From IMG/VR virus record IMGVR_UViG_3300025401_000021, positions 17,601 to 81,600 of that record: a DNA stretch of 64,000 nucleotides; one strand, 5' to 3'. Under the pieces are notes generated by a model. It was not told where the DNA came from, searched no databases, and was given only the letters and a program-made list of their open reading frames with translations. The position numbers and the translations under genes are program-made. Shown here piece by piece: positions 32,201 to 43,200 of this stretch. Origin of the DNA: a virus. How positions within the stretch are numbered: position 1 is the stretch's first letter; every line of letters begins with the position of its first letter.

Positions 32201-33339
32201 CGTCAATAATACAACAAGGATCATCAGCATCACTTTCCGCTGCCACTGCCTCCGGAGTATCCAATTTGCCGGGAGGCATCAATACAGTAGCATCAGTCCT
32301 GAATCGTGCAAAGGGAGTAATAAACTCTATACCGGGAACAGGACAATTAACCAGCTTGATTAATCAAGCACAGTCTGCCGCAATGGGCATGAATTTGCCG
32401 TCAAGCGGAATATCTTCTTTAGTCTCAAGTTTACAATCACAGGCCAATGGACTGACAGCACTTGCAAGCGCAGGACTGTCGGTTGGCGCTATAGCACAAC
32501 TACAATCAGCTATTTCAAGTATAGCTGGTGGGACATCATCAATAAAACTACCGTCAGTAGGATTTAACACTACCGACCGCAGTACAATAACTGCACAAAT
32601 GACAAATATTCTTGGTGATAATGGTATACCGCCACCCAGCTTGGTTGGTGAGATTCCATCTGGGGCAGAAGATGCTTATCAGCAAATTGTTGATCAGGCA
32701 GATTCTGCCTATAAAATTCAAGATCAAGTAACGCAATATCAGGTTAAAATTCAAGATGCTTTGGATGCATATTACAAAGTTGAGCAAAATCTACCCGATG
32801 GCGATCCTGCTATTGAACAGGCATATCAAGCATATATAACACTAGTCAATGACTCTGCGTATAAATCATCGTTAGATCAACTTGATGCACTAACAAATGC
32901 TAATAATGCACTTGATGCTACTAGTGTTGCAACTACAACAGCATCTGACGCAACACAATCTATATCATCAACGCTTGGGAGTGTTTTAAATTCTGTTACT
33001 GGACAATCATATAATAATTCCTTATCAAAATCGCTGGATGTTATTAGTAATACTAATAAGTTATTCATCGGTTCAACGGCGCAATCTGTTGCACCGGACT
33101 TGACATCAAGTAGCATCGGAAGTTCAATTAATTCAACAGTAAGTGATTTAAAATCACTTACATATGATGCTCAGGGTATTTCGGTAGCTACTATAAATCA
33201 AACTGCGAAATCATTGACTTCAGACTCGTTGTTAGCATTACAGTCATCAGTAACGCCTAATGAGGCTGATATTAATAATTCGCTATCTGGAATTACGGGA
33301 CCAAATATATTATCACCGCCAGATATTACTAGTTCGTGA
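29215..33339 (+). CDS. 5: Baseplate hub spike protein (gp5/VgrG-like) without lysozyme domain
   Basis: The protein has 1374 residues. Residues ~20-130 are the OB-fold of gp5 (MYPILATVKDNIDPNNSGRI at about 26-45, then EIGSKVVVIFINGDVNYGYY). Residues ~255-415 form the spike part (GHSITMDDGDVVGKDQGIHI, then SLGHQLMMSDDGQTLMLLHS) and a short-repeat beta helix (INLHADRDVNIQAMENFRVQ). The lysozyme domain that T4 gp5 carries between these parts is absent. From ~430 to the end, about 940 residues are Ser/Ala/Gly/Asn-rich with short hydrophobic helices (ALSGVSNALSGAAGSISGTA), ending in a more polar helical part near 1140-1240. The function of this extension is unknown; it might line the tail lumen, be cleaved, or act as an injected chain. 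The spike identity is secure, the extension is not explained. Confidence 0.85.
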   Translation: MAQNISKLKGKLKSANPSVGGGDTKMYPILATVKDNIDPNNSGRIRVLLGDKTPEDSDDSSNWLTVSYLSPFGGTTGASGGNTGTGSYKNNPSSFGQTNSPPEIGSKVVVIFINGDVNYGYYIGVAHDAEAMHSIPSIGTSDNIVANNGEANSLGGSTRLPVTNMNTNDAATTDSAEFNSTPRPVHSYSAAIHTQQGTVRDTVRGPKSSSASRESPSRVGWGVNSPGRPIYSGGYDDATLPQNLATANPQQLQVVSRRTGHSITMDDGDVVGKDQGIHIRTSLGHQLMMSDDGQTLMLLHSNGQSYIELGKEGTVDIFTTNSVNMRTQGDINLHADRDVNIQAMENFRVQAKNIQFNSEEKTKFRSGQDFLITSLQKFTAKIKDAIAFSSGAEASLVGAGDTYINGSKVNLNSGSPSTNPEEVPIIPLIAQTDTLHDPDKGFAAAPGKLLTIASRAPSHAPWANAGQGVDIKNSMDAGSNLPSSPNPSVQQTNQAALSGGGQGGTPGLTSNTPALAGDPPAAKPPNIATISSAPSVNAISGAIDSDTTNAMIAAVATAASNGPLNSAVTLGSAVVATDSGNVAAIGSFALTPSQLASAGIIKPGSDTLINSLVNSGANITQAMPSSIFTGTSGAENLINLVSNPTAQASAVVTTMQQAQTALGMAGVISGTESATQVAGLVQAGSTVGIDATLAAIQQVTGKTGTALTSLNGASSALSGVSNALSGAAGSISGTASGAVNSASGAIYGSVNQVQSALSAIGSGGAAAVFASTAIGGLGGIASALTAMGNSPNLSGLLSLADGVSASAFKAIVNSFTPLQANIPQNLNAIAKANAAKVATVASQSTQLGGSLLSGLAGIPSQSGLSTLSSIAGNVTGLSPNNPSPSSLANALGSVNAVSGLINNSIAGVTGSINQVNNALSTSASLTGLSSSSITTTIGGITAIANTISGNITKRSTISSPLNPTIGGVTSAINTISSLAGASSSNSSDYNSLSSSASIIQQGSSASLSAATASGVSNLPGGINTVASVLNRAKGVINSIPGTGQLTSLINQAQSAAMGMNLPSSGISSLVSSLQSQANGLTALASAGLSVGAIAQLQSAISSIAGGTSSIKLPSVGFNTTDRSTITAQMTNILGDNGIPPPSLVGEIPSGAEDAYQQIVDQADSAYKIQDQVTQYQVKIQDALDAYYKVEQNLPDGDPAIEQAYQAYITLVNDSAYKSSLDQLDALTNANNALDATSVATTTASDATQSISSTLGSVLNSVTGQSYNNSLSKSLDVISNTNKLFIGSTAQSVAPDLTSSSIGSSINSTVSDLKSLTYDAQGISVATINQTAKSLTSDSLLALQSSVTPNEADINNSLSGITGPNILSPPDITSS

Positions 33340-33342
33340 GGA

Positions 33343-33350
33343 GATAAATA
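33343..33350 (+). promoter_or_regulatory. Late promoter GATAAATA exactly 5 nt before gp25 ATG
   Basis: The sequence reads GATAAATA, ATACC, ATG (33356). A GAGGAG sequence overlaps the octamer 12 nt from the ATG, so read-through transcripts could still use a ribosome site, while transcripts from the promoter itself would be leaderless. Confidence 0.55.
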
Positions 33351-33355
33351 ATACC

Positions 33356-33805
33356 ATGTCAACTTATATCGGATATAGCTCAATTAATGCAAACAGACCA
33401 CAAACCACTAATGTTCCAAATGGGGCAGATAACGGGACTGGCTCATTTCTTCGTCCCTTGGTTTCAGGAAAGAAATTTGTATTGTATGACGAGCAGCTTG
33501 TAGTTCAAGATTTACTGAATGCACTTAATATACGAAAGGGATCAAAAGTCGGTCAACCTGCATATGGAACAAACATTTGGGATTTCATATTTGAACCAAA
33601 TAGTTCAAATACACAACAAGCTATATTGAATGAAATCAGAAGGGTCGCGAGCTTAGACCCAAGAATGATTATTAATAGTATACAGGCTTACCCATCTGAA
33701 AATGGAATCCTACTAGAAGTAATGTTAGCCATTACTCCGTTCAATAATCCCCAGAACTTGACAATTTTTTTCAATCAAAATACCAATTCTGCATATCAAC
33801 AATAA
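33356..33805 (+). CDS. 25: Baseplate wedge protein gp25-like
   Basis: The protein has 149 residues from ATG 33356 (an upstream frame extension overlaps the spike gene and is rejected). It has the gpW/gp25 pattern: LYDEQLVVQDLLNALNIRKG, PAYGTNIWDFIFEPNSSNT and AILNEIRRVASLDPRMIINS. T4 gp25 (132 residues) is a sheath-initiating wedge subunit that contacts gp53 and gp6. The order spike, gp25, gp6 is standard. Confidence 0.95.
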   Translation: MSTYIGYSSINANRPQTTNVPNGADNGTGSFLRPLVSGKKFVLYDEQLVVQDLLNALNIRKGSKVGQPAYGTNIWDFIFEPNSSNTQQAILNEIRRVASLDPRMIINSIQAYPSENGILLEVMLAITPFNNPQNLTIFFNQNTNSAYQQ

Positions 33806-33826
33806 CAAAACCCTCTTTTTATCAAT

Positions 33827-33834
33827 GATAAATA
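33827..33834 (+). promoter_or_regulatory. Late promoter GATAAATA before gp6
   Basis: The octamer ends 21 nt before the gp6 ATG. It is part of the palindrome ATAAATATATTTAT, so an exact TATAAATA also reads on the minus strand (33842-33835), where it would give antisense to gp25. Confidence 0.6.
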
Positions 33835-33855
33835 TATTTATAAAGAGAGTTAATA

Positions 33856-36800
33856 ATGGCAACTAGTTCAAGAAAATCTGCATTGTTTGGAGCGAATGAT
33901 TGGCAATCATTATATCAGACATTCAACCAAGCTGACTTTAAAAGTTATGACTATGAAACCTTACGTAAGAGTTTCATAGATTATTTGCAGGTATACTATC
34001 CGGAAACATTCAATGATTATATTGAATCTTCGGAATTCATTGCATTATTGGACGTCATGGCATTTATGGGTCAGGGTCTTGCGTTTAGGTCTGATCTAAA
34101 CGCGCGCGAAAATTTTATTGATACCGCACAGCGTCGAGATTCTGTAATTAAATTGGCCAACTTAGTTAATTATGTACCAAAACGTAATCTAGCCGGTCAG
34201 GGGTATTTGAAGGTTGTTAGTGTATCTACGACGCAAAATATCACTGATATTGACGGTATGAACTTGAGCAACGTTCCAGTTTTATGGAACGATCCGGCGA
34301 ACCCTAATTGGTTAAACCAAATGAACACGATATTCAACGCGACATTGATTCCAGTACAAAGTATCGGCAAACCGGGAAATGTAAAAAATATTCTCGGTGT
34401 CACTACTAGCGAATATGCAATACAGATAACACCAACATCTCTTCCAATAATTCCCTTTACGTCATCCGTAAATGGACAAAACACAAATTTTGAATTAGTG
34501 AGTGTCACTTCATTAAACGAAGATTATATTTATGAAATTCCACCAGCACCATCTGGACAGTTCAATATGTTATATCGAAATGACATGCGAGGATATGGCA
34601 GTCCAAATACTGGTTTTTTCTTCTATTTTAAACAGGGAACTATACAAAATTTTGATTTTAATTTATCTCAAGCAATTTCAAACCAAATTGTCCCAATAGG
34701 ATCAATTGAAAATATCAATAATACAGACACTTGGTTGTATCAGTTTAACAATAATGGCACAAGAACTCCATGGATTCAAGTAGAAAACGTATATGCTAAT
34801 GCACATTTACAAACAGAATCATCTAAACGTCTTATTTTTTCGGTTCAGTCTGGAACAAATGATGCTGTTAGTTATGTATTTGGTGACGGTGTATTTTCTA
34901 ATATTCCGGTCGGCAACTTCCGAGCATATGTACGTTATGGGAATGCGCTAACATATACAATTGATCCAAGTGAAATGTCAGGCATATCGGTAGCCTTCAC
35001 TTATATTGACAATACAGGTACGCCACAAACTCTTACCGTAGGGTTAGCACTTACCACAACGGTTACCAATGCACAAGCGCGCGAAACATTAAATGATATT
35101 AAACAGCGCGCCCCACTTCGTTACTATAGTCAAAATCGTATGGTTAATGGTGAAGACTATAGCAATTTCCCATATACACTGTATAGTTCGATTATTAAAT
35201 CAACCGCAATCAACAGATCATCAGTTGGTGTATCAAAGAATTTAGATTTACTTGATCCAACTGGAAAATACTCTAGTATAAATTCTTACGGGTCGGATGG
35301 CGCATTGTATCAAGATGATAGTAATGGTTTCTTATCCCTTGTTGTGAGTAACACCAGTGACATTATTACCTTCTTCACAAATAGCTTAGCAAATGTTTTA
35401 AGGCTAAATGAAGCAAACCAATATTATATTCAGAATTGTACTAGATATGCAATCAATTCTTCCACAAATGATGGAACTGTTTATTGGAATGCAAGTACAG
35501 TTAACGCCGGATCAGAAACTGGATATTTATATAATTACATCAATGGAGTAAGCGCAGTAAATCCATTGTCAATTGGTGTATATTCTTCAACAAACGTAAA
35601 GTATGTCACTACCGGTGCTATCTGTCGATTTGATTCACCACCGGGTTACTATTTTGATCATAATGCTCGTTTGGTCGCGGGGATACCTGGTTCTGGGGAT
35701 AGCACGTATATCTGGGCAACTATTCTTAATGTAATCGGTGATGGCAGCAATAATGGTATTGGTAATTTTGCTAACGGAGCAGGACCGGTAACACTAAGTG
35801 GATATGTTCCAAATGGTGCTATCCTAACATCAGTAATACCAGTGTTTGGTAATATCATACCAACTACAATCATTCAAGAATGTATCATCAGAATGGAATT
35901 AAAACAGAATTTTACTTTAGTGTTTAATAATTCGCTTCTGATTAACCAAGAAAGATGGTCAATTTCAACTTACAATGATCCAAATGCATTCGTGCAGTTT
36001 ACTGCTGATGCTAACACTAACACATATAGTATTACATATAAATCATTAGCATATTATTTTGGATCAGTATCAGATACCAGATTTACATTTGATACTAATT
36101 CTGTAATATATGACCCATATTCCGGCAAGATTCTTCAAGATTTTATTAATGTTTTAGGGATTAATGCTGGCTTTAATTCTAGCCAGCCCTTAGGGCAGAA
36201 TACGCCAATCAATGTCACTGGACAGCCAGTTCAAAGTGATGGATATATCAATGATTTTCAAGTAAGGGTCTCTGCTACAGATATTAATAATGGCAATCTC
36301 ATACTTAATCCAGATTTTTTCAATAAAATAACTGGATATTCAAATGGCAGTTCTAACATCGGAGTATATACTTTTTTTGAAACAGTCATTGACCCACTCA
36401 ACTTAACGGTTAAGTATATTATTCCATCGTCGTCTGTGGTATATCAATACCCAACTCTTTCTCAAATTGAAGTTGTTAAATATCAATACCCTCAGGGACA
36501 GTTGTTCTACGCATATTCTGAGAATAATTTTTATAAATCATACCAAGACCCAACAGTTCTGACACAATTTTATACAATGGTTCCTCAGGTTCAATATTCA
36601 ATGCTACCGGGTCGTCAAGGTTTGGCGTTTCAATATAGACACAATTCAAATAATACTACTAGAATTGATCCTGTAACTACTAATATCATTGATCTATACG
36701 TAGTTACGCAGGATTATTATACTTCGTATACCAATTGGATTCAGGATACAACAAACACTATTCCAAAACCACCATTGCCTACTATAAACGAATTGTCACA

Positions 36801-37242
36801 AAATTATCCAAAATTGCAAGATTATAAAATGCTATCTGATTCTGTAATACTCAATAGTGTTGTTTTTAAGCCACTGTTTGGACCAAAAGCCGAACCAGCC
36901 CTGCAGGGAACTATTAATGTAGTACCGGCGTCAAACACCAGTGCAAGCAACAGTGAAATAAGAAGTGCTGTATTAACGGCAATAAATAATTATTTTGATA
37001 TTAATAATTGGAATTTTGGAGCTACTTTCTATTTTTCAGAATTGAGCGCATATCTGCATGCACAGTGTGGTGATTTAATCAGTTCTGCGGTGTTAGTCTC
37101 AAATGATCCATCTAAGCCATTCGGATATCTATATGAAATAACTTGTTTACCATATGAAATTTTCACAAATGCTGCAATTGCTAATTCAATACAAGTTGTG
37201 CCCGCATTAAGCCCATCATTATTACAAATAGGATACCTATAA
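33856..37242 (+). CDS. 6: Baseplate wedge protein gp6-like, enlarged
   Basis: The N-terminal ~120 residues are a strong gp6 match: YETLRKSFIDYLQVYYPETF, IESSEFIALLDVMAFMGQGL and RRDSVIKLANLVNYVPKRNL. Around residue 400 the segment AREMLNDIK-like ARETLNDIKQRAPLRYYSQN, then RMVNGEDYSNFPYTLYSSII is also typical of gp6 (J-like) proteins. The C-terminus (IRSAVLTAINNYFDINNWNF, then ATFYFSELSAYL) resembles the ring-forming end. At 1128 residues it is far longer than T4 gp6 (660), the extra being beta-rich insertions in the middle. gp6 dimers with gp7 form the wedge and the inner baseplate ring. Its stop is immediately followed by the next ATG. Confidence 0.93.
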   Translation: MATSSRKSALFGANDWQSLYQTFNQADFKSYDYETLRKSFIDYLQVYYPETFNDYIESSEFIALLDVMAFMGQGLAFRSDLNARENFIDTAQRRDSVIKLANLVNYVPKRNLAGQGYLKVVSVSTTQNITDIDGMNLSNVPVLWNDPANPNWLNQMNTIFNATLIPVQSIGKPGNVKNILGVTTSEYAIQITPTSLPIIPFTSSVNGQNTNFELVSVTSLNEDYIYEIPPAPSGQFNMLYRNDMRGYGSPNTGFFFYFKQGTIQNFDFNLSQAISNQIVPIGSIENINNTDTWLYQFNNNGTRTPWIQVENVYANAHLQTESSKRLIFSVQSGTNDAVSYVFGDGVFSNIPVGNFRAYVRYGNALTYTIDPSEMSGISVAFTYIDNTGTPQTLTVGLALTTTVTNAQARETLNDIKQRAPLRYYSQNRMVNGEDYSNFPYTLYSSIIKSTAINRSSVGVSKNLDLLDPTGKYSSINSYGSDGALYQDDSNGFLSLVVSNTSDIITFFTNSLANVLRLNEANQYYIQNCTRYAINSSTNDGTVYWNASTVNAGSETGYLYNYINGVSAVNPLSIGVYSSTNVKYVTTGAICRFDSPPGYYFDHNARLVAGIPGSGDSTYIWATILNVIGDGSNNGIGNFANGAGPVTLSGYVPNGAILTSVIPVFGNIIPTTIIQECIIRMELKQNFTLVFNNSLLINQERWSISTYNDPNAFVQFTADANTNTYSITYKSLAYYFGSVSDTRFTFDTNSVIYDPYSGKILQDFINVLGINAGFNSSQPLGQNTPINVTGQPVQSDGYINDFQVRVSATDINNGNLILNPDFFNKITGYSNGSSNIGVYTFFETVIDPLNLTVKYIIPSSSVVYQYPTLSQIEVVKYQYPQGQLFYAYSENNFYKSYQDPTVLTQFYTMVPQVQYSMLPGRQGLAFQYRHNSNNTTRIDPVTTNIIDLYVVTQDYYTSYTNWIQDTTNTIPKPPLPTINELSQNYPKLQDYKMLSDSVILNSVVFKPLFGPKAEPALQGTINVVPASNTSASNSEIRSAVLTAINNYFDINNWNFGATFYFSELSAYLHAQCGDLISSAVLVSNDPSKPFGYLYEITCLPYEIFTNAAIANSIQVVPALSPSLLQIGYL

Positions 37243-40200
37243 ATGGCAAAAATTAGAACTCTTAATTTTCTACCAGAATATTTTCAAACACCGACAAATG
37301 CTCAATTTCTGGCGGCGACGTTAGATCAGATAGTTAATCCTCCTAGCTTAATGAAAATGCAAGGATATGTCGGTAGTAAATTTGGATACGGTATCAATGC
37401 CACGGATAATTATATTCCAGAAACCACAGCAACTCGTAGTAATTATCAATTAGCACCAGGTGTCGTCTTAACGGCCCCGAACACTTCCATAACGTCAACG
37501 TCCGGAACAGCAACCGACTTTATCACTTATCCCGGCATGATTGATGCTCTTAAATTGGCAGATGGTGTAACCGATGACAACAGTAAGTTGTTCACTAGTC
37601 AATTTTACTCATGGGATTCTTTTACTGATCTTGATAAACTTATAAATTATACTCAATATTATTGGTTACCTGAAGGCCCTCCTCCGGTGACAGTCGCTGC
37701 TGCAACAGTATACACCGTGCAAGACTACAATGTAACATATCTCCAAAATGGATATGAAATTTCTGCTGGAATTTCTAATGTAGGATCAATTAATCCACAG
37801 ATCACGTTGCTTAGAGGTGGAACATATACTTTTAAAGTCAATCAAGAATCAAATTTTTGGATTCAGGGACAACCGGGTGTAACGGGATATTCTCCCACAC
37901 AGCCAACACTTTATACGCGTAATGTTTATGGCGTTGAGAATAATGGAGCAAGTAATGGATATGTTATCTTTACTGTTCCACAGGCGAATGCTCAAGACCA
38001 GTACGTTTTTTCAAATAGCACTAGTGTTGACTTAGTAAGCAATCTGTCATTCAGCCAAGTTGAGGGACAGTTGGTTAAAAATTTTGCTGGAATTGACGGA
38101 GTAACTTCTCTAGAGGGACTTACAGTATTATTCTATAACCCATCAATCACTAATGAAATTGGCTATACATCAGAATATTATGATGAAACCCTTTATGATG
38201 ATAATACTGGGACTGATCCTAGATTGGTAGTGCCTCCTGTTACGCTTCAAATCGCATCATGTGATAACACATCCTTTACTTTAGCGACTGGCAGCACCAG
38301 TATGCTAACGGTTAATAATACAGTAACTTTCTCTACCTCAGGCAGTTTTCCCATTTTTGGTGGAGTAACTGCTGGTCAGGTATATTATGTGAACTCAATT
38401 TTAAATTCTACGCAGTTTACCATAACCGATAAGATTGGAGGCAATAACATCACGTTAACTCCAGCGGCTGGTCAGATGACATTGAATGTAAATCAGGGGC
38501 TATGGGAAGAAGGCTTCTACTCAAACGTACCCCAAAACTTCTATACTATAAATTATGTCGGTGATCCAAATAATCCATTGATTCGCTTATTCCCGACCTC
38601 TACGGTGCCATTGAACACTAACATTGTTCCAAAATATGGTAAAGAATATACTAACGTTCCTTTTTATCGGAGCGTTGATTCTAACAATATAAGTTATATT
38701 AATCCAGTACCATATGTCACCGCGCCACTCAGTACATTGTATTATCAGGACGGTACCAATCCAAATGATGTTGGTGTTATTAAAATTATTGATGCGAACT
38801 TAAATGCAACAATTGACGTAACTACAGATATTATTGGTCAAAAGACTTATACTTCTCCAAATGGAGTAGTATTTACTAACGGACTATTAGTTAATTTTAA
38901 TGGAAATGTTATTCCAACAAATTACCTGCAAGGACAGTACTATGTTCAAGGAGTTGGTACTGCTATTGAACTAATACCGTTTAATCAATTAGTATGTCCA
39001 GAAAGTTTTACTCAAGAAGAATATATTCCATTTGATTCAGATGGATTTGATGATCTTAATTATGACGGCGAATTAAATGTCCCCGCTCTTCAAGATTACA
39101 TCACGATTGCTCGTGGCTCAATCAGTAGAAATGCTTGGTCACGAAGCAATCGTTGGTTTCACACTGACGTAATTAGTGCGGCTGCAAAATACAATAATGA
39201 TTCAAATATCATTACCACTTATGCTAATTCTACCAATAGAGCAAAACGTCCTATCATTGAATTTTATCCAAATCTTAAATTATTTAATTCAGGGATCGTA
39301 GGAAAGTCGGCAGTTGACTACATTGACACCAGAGTGACTAATGCCTTTACTCAGGTTGCAAATACATATAACTATTATCCAGATATTCAGACGTATAGTT
39401 CATATAGTGCCACCATCGCTGCAGTAACTGCCGCAACGTCAACAACAATTACTGTTCCAGCTAGTGCTGTTACTGGATCATTAATTGATTTAATGTTTAT
39501 TGCAGACTCATCGGGACTGTTACCAGTAAATTCTCAAATCACTAACATTACTGGCACGACAACACTGACGTTGACAGTTACATGGGAATTCCCACAGAAT
39601 GTTTCTGCCGGATCAAATGTGTCAATTTTTGCATCAGAACTTGACGTAAGTAATTATGCATTATTCCCCAATGCTCGTGTTATTTTCGCAAATGACGCTG
39701 ATCCACAGGTCAGAAATAAAATTTACGTAGCAGAGTTTTCACAAATTTCCCAAGGTTCCAGACCCGTAATTACATTAACCGTTGCAGAAGATGGTGTCTG
39801 CTTAGCAGAAGAGCAAACAGTAATTTCGCGCGGCTACTATAACCATGGCTTAACTTATGTGTATAACGGTAACACATGGGATCAGGGACAACAAAAGATA
39901 TACGTAAATCAGCCACCACTTTTTGACATTTTTGATAAGAACGGAATTTCACTTAGTGATCCGACCATTTATCCGGGAACTTCTTTTGCAGGGTGTAAAC
40001 TTTTTGCATATGGAATTGGGTCCGGTTCCAATGATGCAATACTTGGATTCCCAGTAAGATACAGTAACATTAATAATATTGGTGACATCAGCTTTGATGT
40101 GTCATTGAACAATGACACATTTTCGTATATTAATGGCACTACCCCAATTACAGAAAAGGTAAATATTGGTTACGTATATAATTATACTGATATTGCCATG

Positions 40201-43200
40201 GAAGTAAAACAGCTAGGTTGGCAAACTGCAATCGCTGACAGTGTGCAGTATCAAGTATTTAATTACAATTTTGATCCATTGGTTAACACAACTACATCAT
40301 TTGTATGTGATGTTGCTGCTCTCAGTGAACCAACATCAGATAATCCCGGTTGGCCAACGATCAAAGTATACATAAATAACACATATGTAAACCCAAACAA
40401 CTATACTGTTAGTGTTGGTCCTACTACAACTACTATAACACTTGCAAATGTTCCGACTGCAAAAACTGTAATACAAATTCTGGTACTTAGTGACCAAGTA
40501 AGTAACTTGGCTTATTATGATATACCAATCAACTTAAATAATAATCCATTTAACGAAGATTTAGCCATCGTTAATATGGGTGATATTCGCGACCAATATC
40601 AAGACATATACATTAATGCCCCAAACACAACGGGTCCAATTTTTGGAGCCAACAATTACAGAGATTTAGGTAATCTTTTGCCATATGGAACGAAGATTAT
40701 TCAGAATTCTGCCTCTCTTGTCTTGCCGGGAGCATTCCTTCGCTCACCTAGATATAATATATTTGATGCTCTTCTGTATAACAGCCGTGAATACATTACA
40801 TATAAACAGTTGATTGTTAATACCGTTCAGAACACTGACTATGTACAGCGTTATACGCCTTCACAAATTTTAGATGTGGCATTGCAAAAAATCACTGCTG
40901 CAAAAACCCGCGACCAGTCATTCTTTTGGTCAGACATGCTGCCGTCTCAGACGCCATACGTGTCAAATACATACACATTTAATAATTTGTCAAGTAGTAC
41001 ATTTTATCCACTAAGTCAAATATATAATTTTGCAACTGCGAACTATAATGGAGTATTGGTTTATCATATTACCAATATTACTGGCGTTACCGTTGAAAAG
41101 CAATTGTTGTCTGGCGTCGATTACGTAATTAATACGGATTCACCATCATTAGAAGTGTTGATTAACCTACAGGCAGGGGATCAAATTATTATTAAAGAGT
41201 ATAATCAAACATATGGATCATATGCGCCAAATACTCCTACAAAACTGGGACTATACCCTGCATTTCAGCCTGCCATTGTATTGGACTCTAATTACACAAA
41301 TCCGACATGGTTCATAAAGGGACACGATGGATCATATACTAAACTTTATGGAACTTATGATCAGATTCTGGGTGTACTCACCGATTTCAGAGATCAGGCA
41401 TTATTTGAATTTGAAAACAGAGTGTTTAATAATTTGAAATTAAGCACCAAGATTCCAATTTCAAAATTTGAAATCGTACCCGGTTTCTTTAGAAATCCAA
41501 CATATAGCTATAAAGACTTCATGTCTATCTATAGTCCATTGTTCCTAAATTGGGTTGGACAGAATCGTTTAGATTACAAGACGCAATATTATAATAGCAG
41601 TAATACTCTAACATATAATTATACTAATTCAGCAAATAGACTGAATAATGCTCCTATTCAACAAGGATATTGGAGAGGAGTGTATGAATACTTTTACGAT
41701 ACAACAACTCCTGATCAAACTCCTTGGGAAATGCTCGGATTTGCCAATGAACCAACATGGTGGACAACGCGCTATGGTCCACTACCATATACAAGCGATA
41801 ATGGTATTCTTTGGGGTGATCTTGAAGCAGGTTATATATGGAACAATGGCAATCCGTATATCAATACGGAATTTGCCCGCCCCGGACTGTCAAAAATAAT
41901 TCCAGTTGACACGAATGGCACATTGCTTTCACCATTTCAATCAATTATTGGAAACTACAACCCAAGCACTTTCCAAAAAGACTGGGCTGTAGGAGATGAT
42001 GCTCCAACAGAATTTTCATATCGTCGCAGTTCAACTTATCCATTTGACCTTATGAAAATTTACGCTCTGACTCGTCCTGCTGAATTTTTCAACTTGGGAG
42101 TCGACTTGGACAACTACCAATATAATTCTGATTTTAACCAATATCTCGTTAATAACAGAAGTCACTTAGTACTATCCAATATTGAAATATATGGTAATGG
42201 TACTGCTAAAACAAGTTATATTAACTGGATTGTAGATTATCAGAAGCAGCAGGGAATTGATGCTACTGCTGACACTACTACGTTGCTGAATAATTTGGAT
42301 GTAAGACTGGTTTATCGTTTAGCCGGATTTAGTGATAAAAATTTACTACAGTTTTATGTAGAAAAAGGATCACCTAACAGTAACAATTCGTCATTATTAA
42401 TTCCAGACGAAAGTTACAAAATTCTACTGTACAATAATCAACCGTCAGACAGAATAATGTATAGTGGCGTCATAGTGCAGCAGAATGATGGGTACTGGAC
42501 AGTATATGGGAATTCACAACTTTATGCTTATTTTACCATTGCGAATCCATTGATAGGAAAAGGAACAACTAATCTTACAGTTCAAAATATTTCCGTAAAT
42601 TTATATAGAAATTATTCTGCCACTCAAACAGATATCGTCCCATATGGGACAAAATTCTACAATGCACAAGACCTTGCGCAATTTTTAATGTGTTATGGTA
42701 AATATCTTGAAACACAAGGAATGTTATTTAATGACATTCAGAATGGCATACAAGTAACTTGGACGCAAATGATCCAAGAGTTTCTTTATTGGGCACAGAC
42801 TGGATGGAATATTGGCAGCATTATTACATTGAATCCTGCAGCAGGCTTATTGGAAATTAGTCCACAGAATCTACTGGTTCAACCGTTGACCATTCAGGAC
42901 CAAAATTTCATCCTGAATCAAAATCTTTATCCTATTGAAAATAAAGATTTAGCAATATTTCGTAATAACAATTTGTTTAGTGTTAAAACACAAAATGTTG
43001 GCGATGCTATGGCATACGGACAATTTGATATCAGTAACTTTGAGCACGGTATTGTGTTTAATAATTTTACATTATTCAATGACGTAATCTATAACTTAGT
43101 GACCGGACTAAGACAAGACCGCATTTTCCTTCGTGGAGAAAAATCGGCTGAATGGAACGGGACAATGTATGCTGGTGGATTTATTCTCAATCAGGATAAT

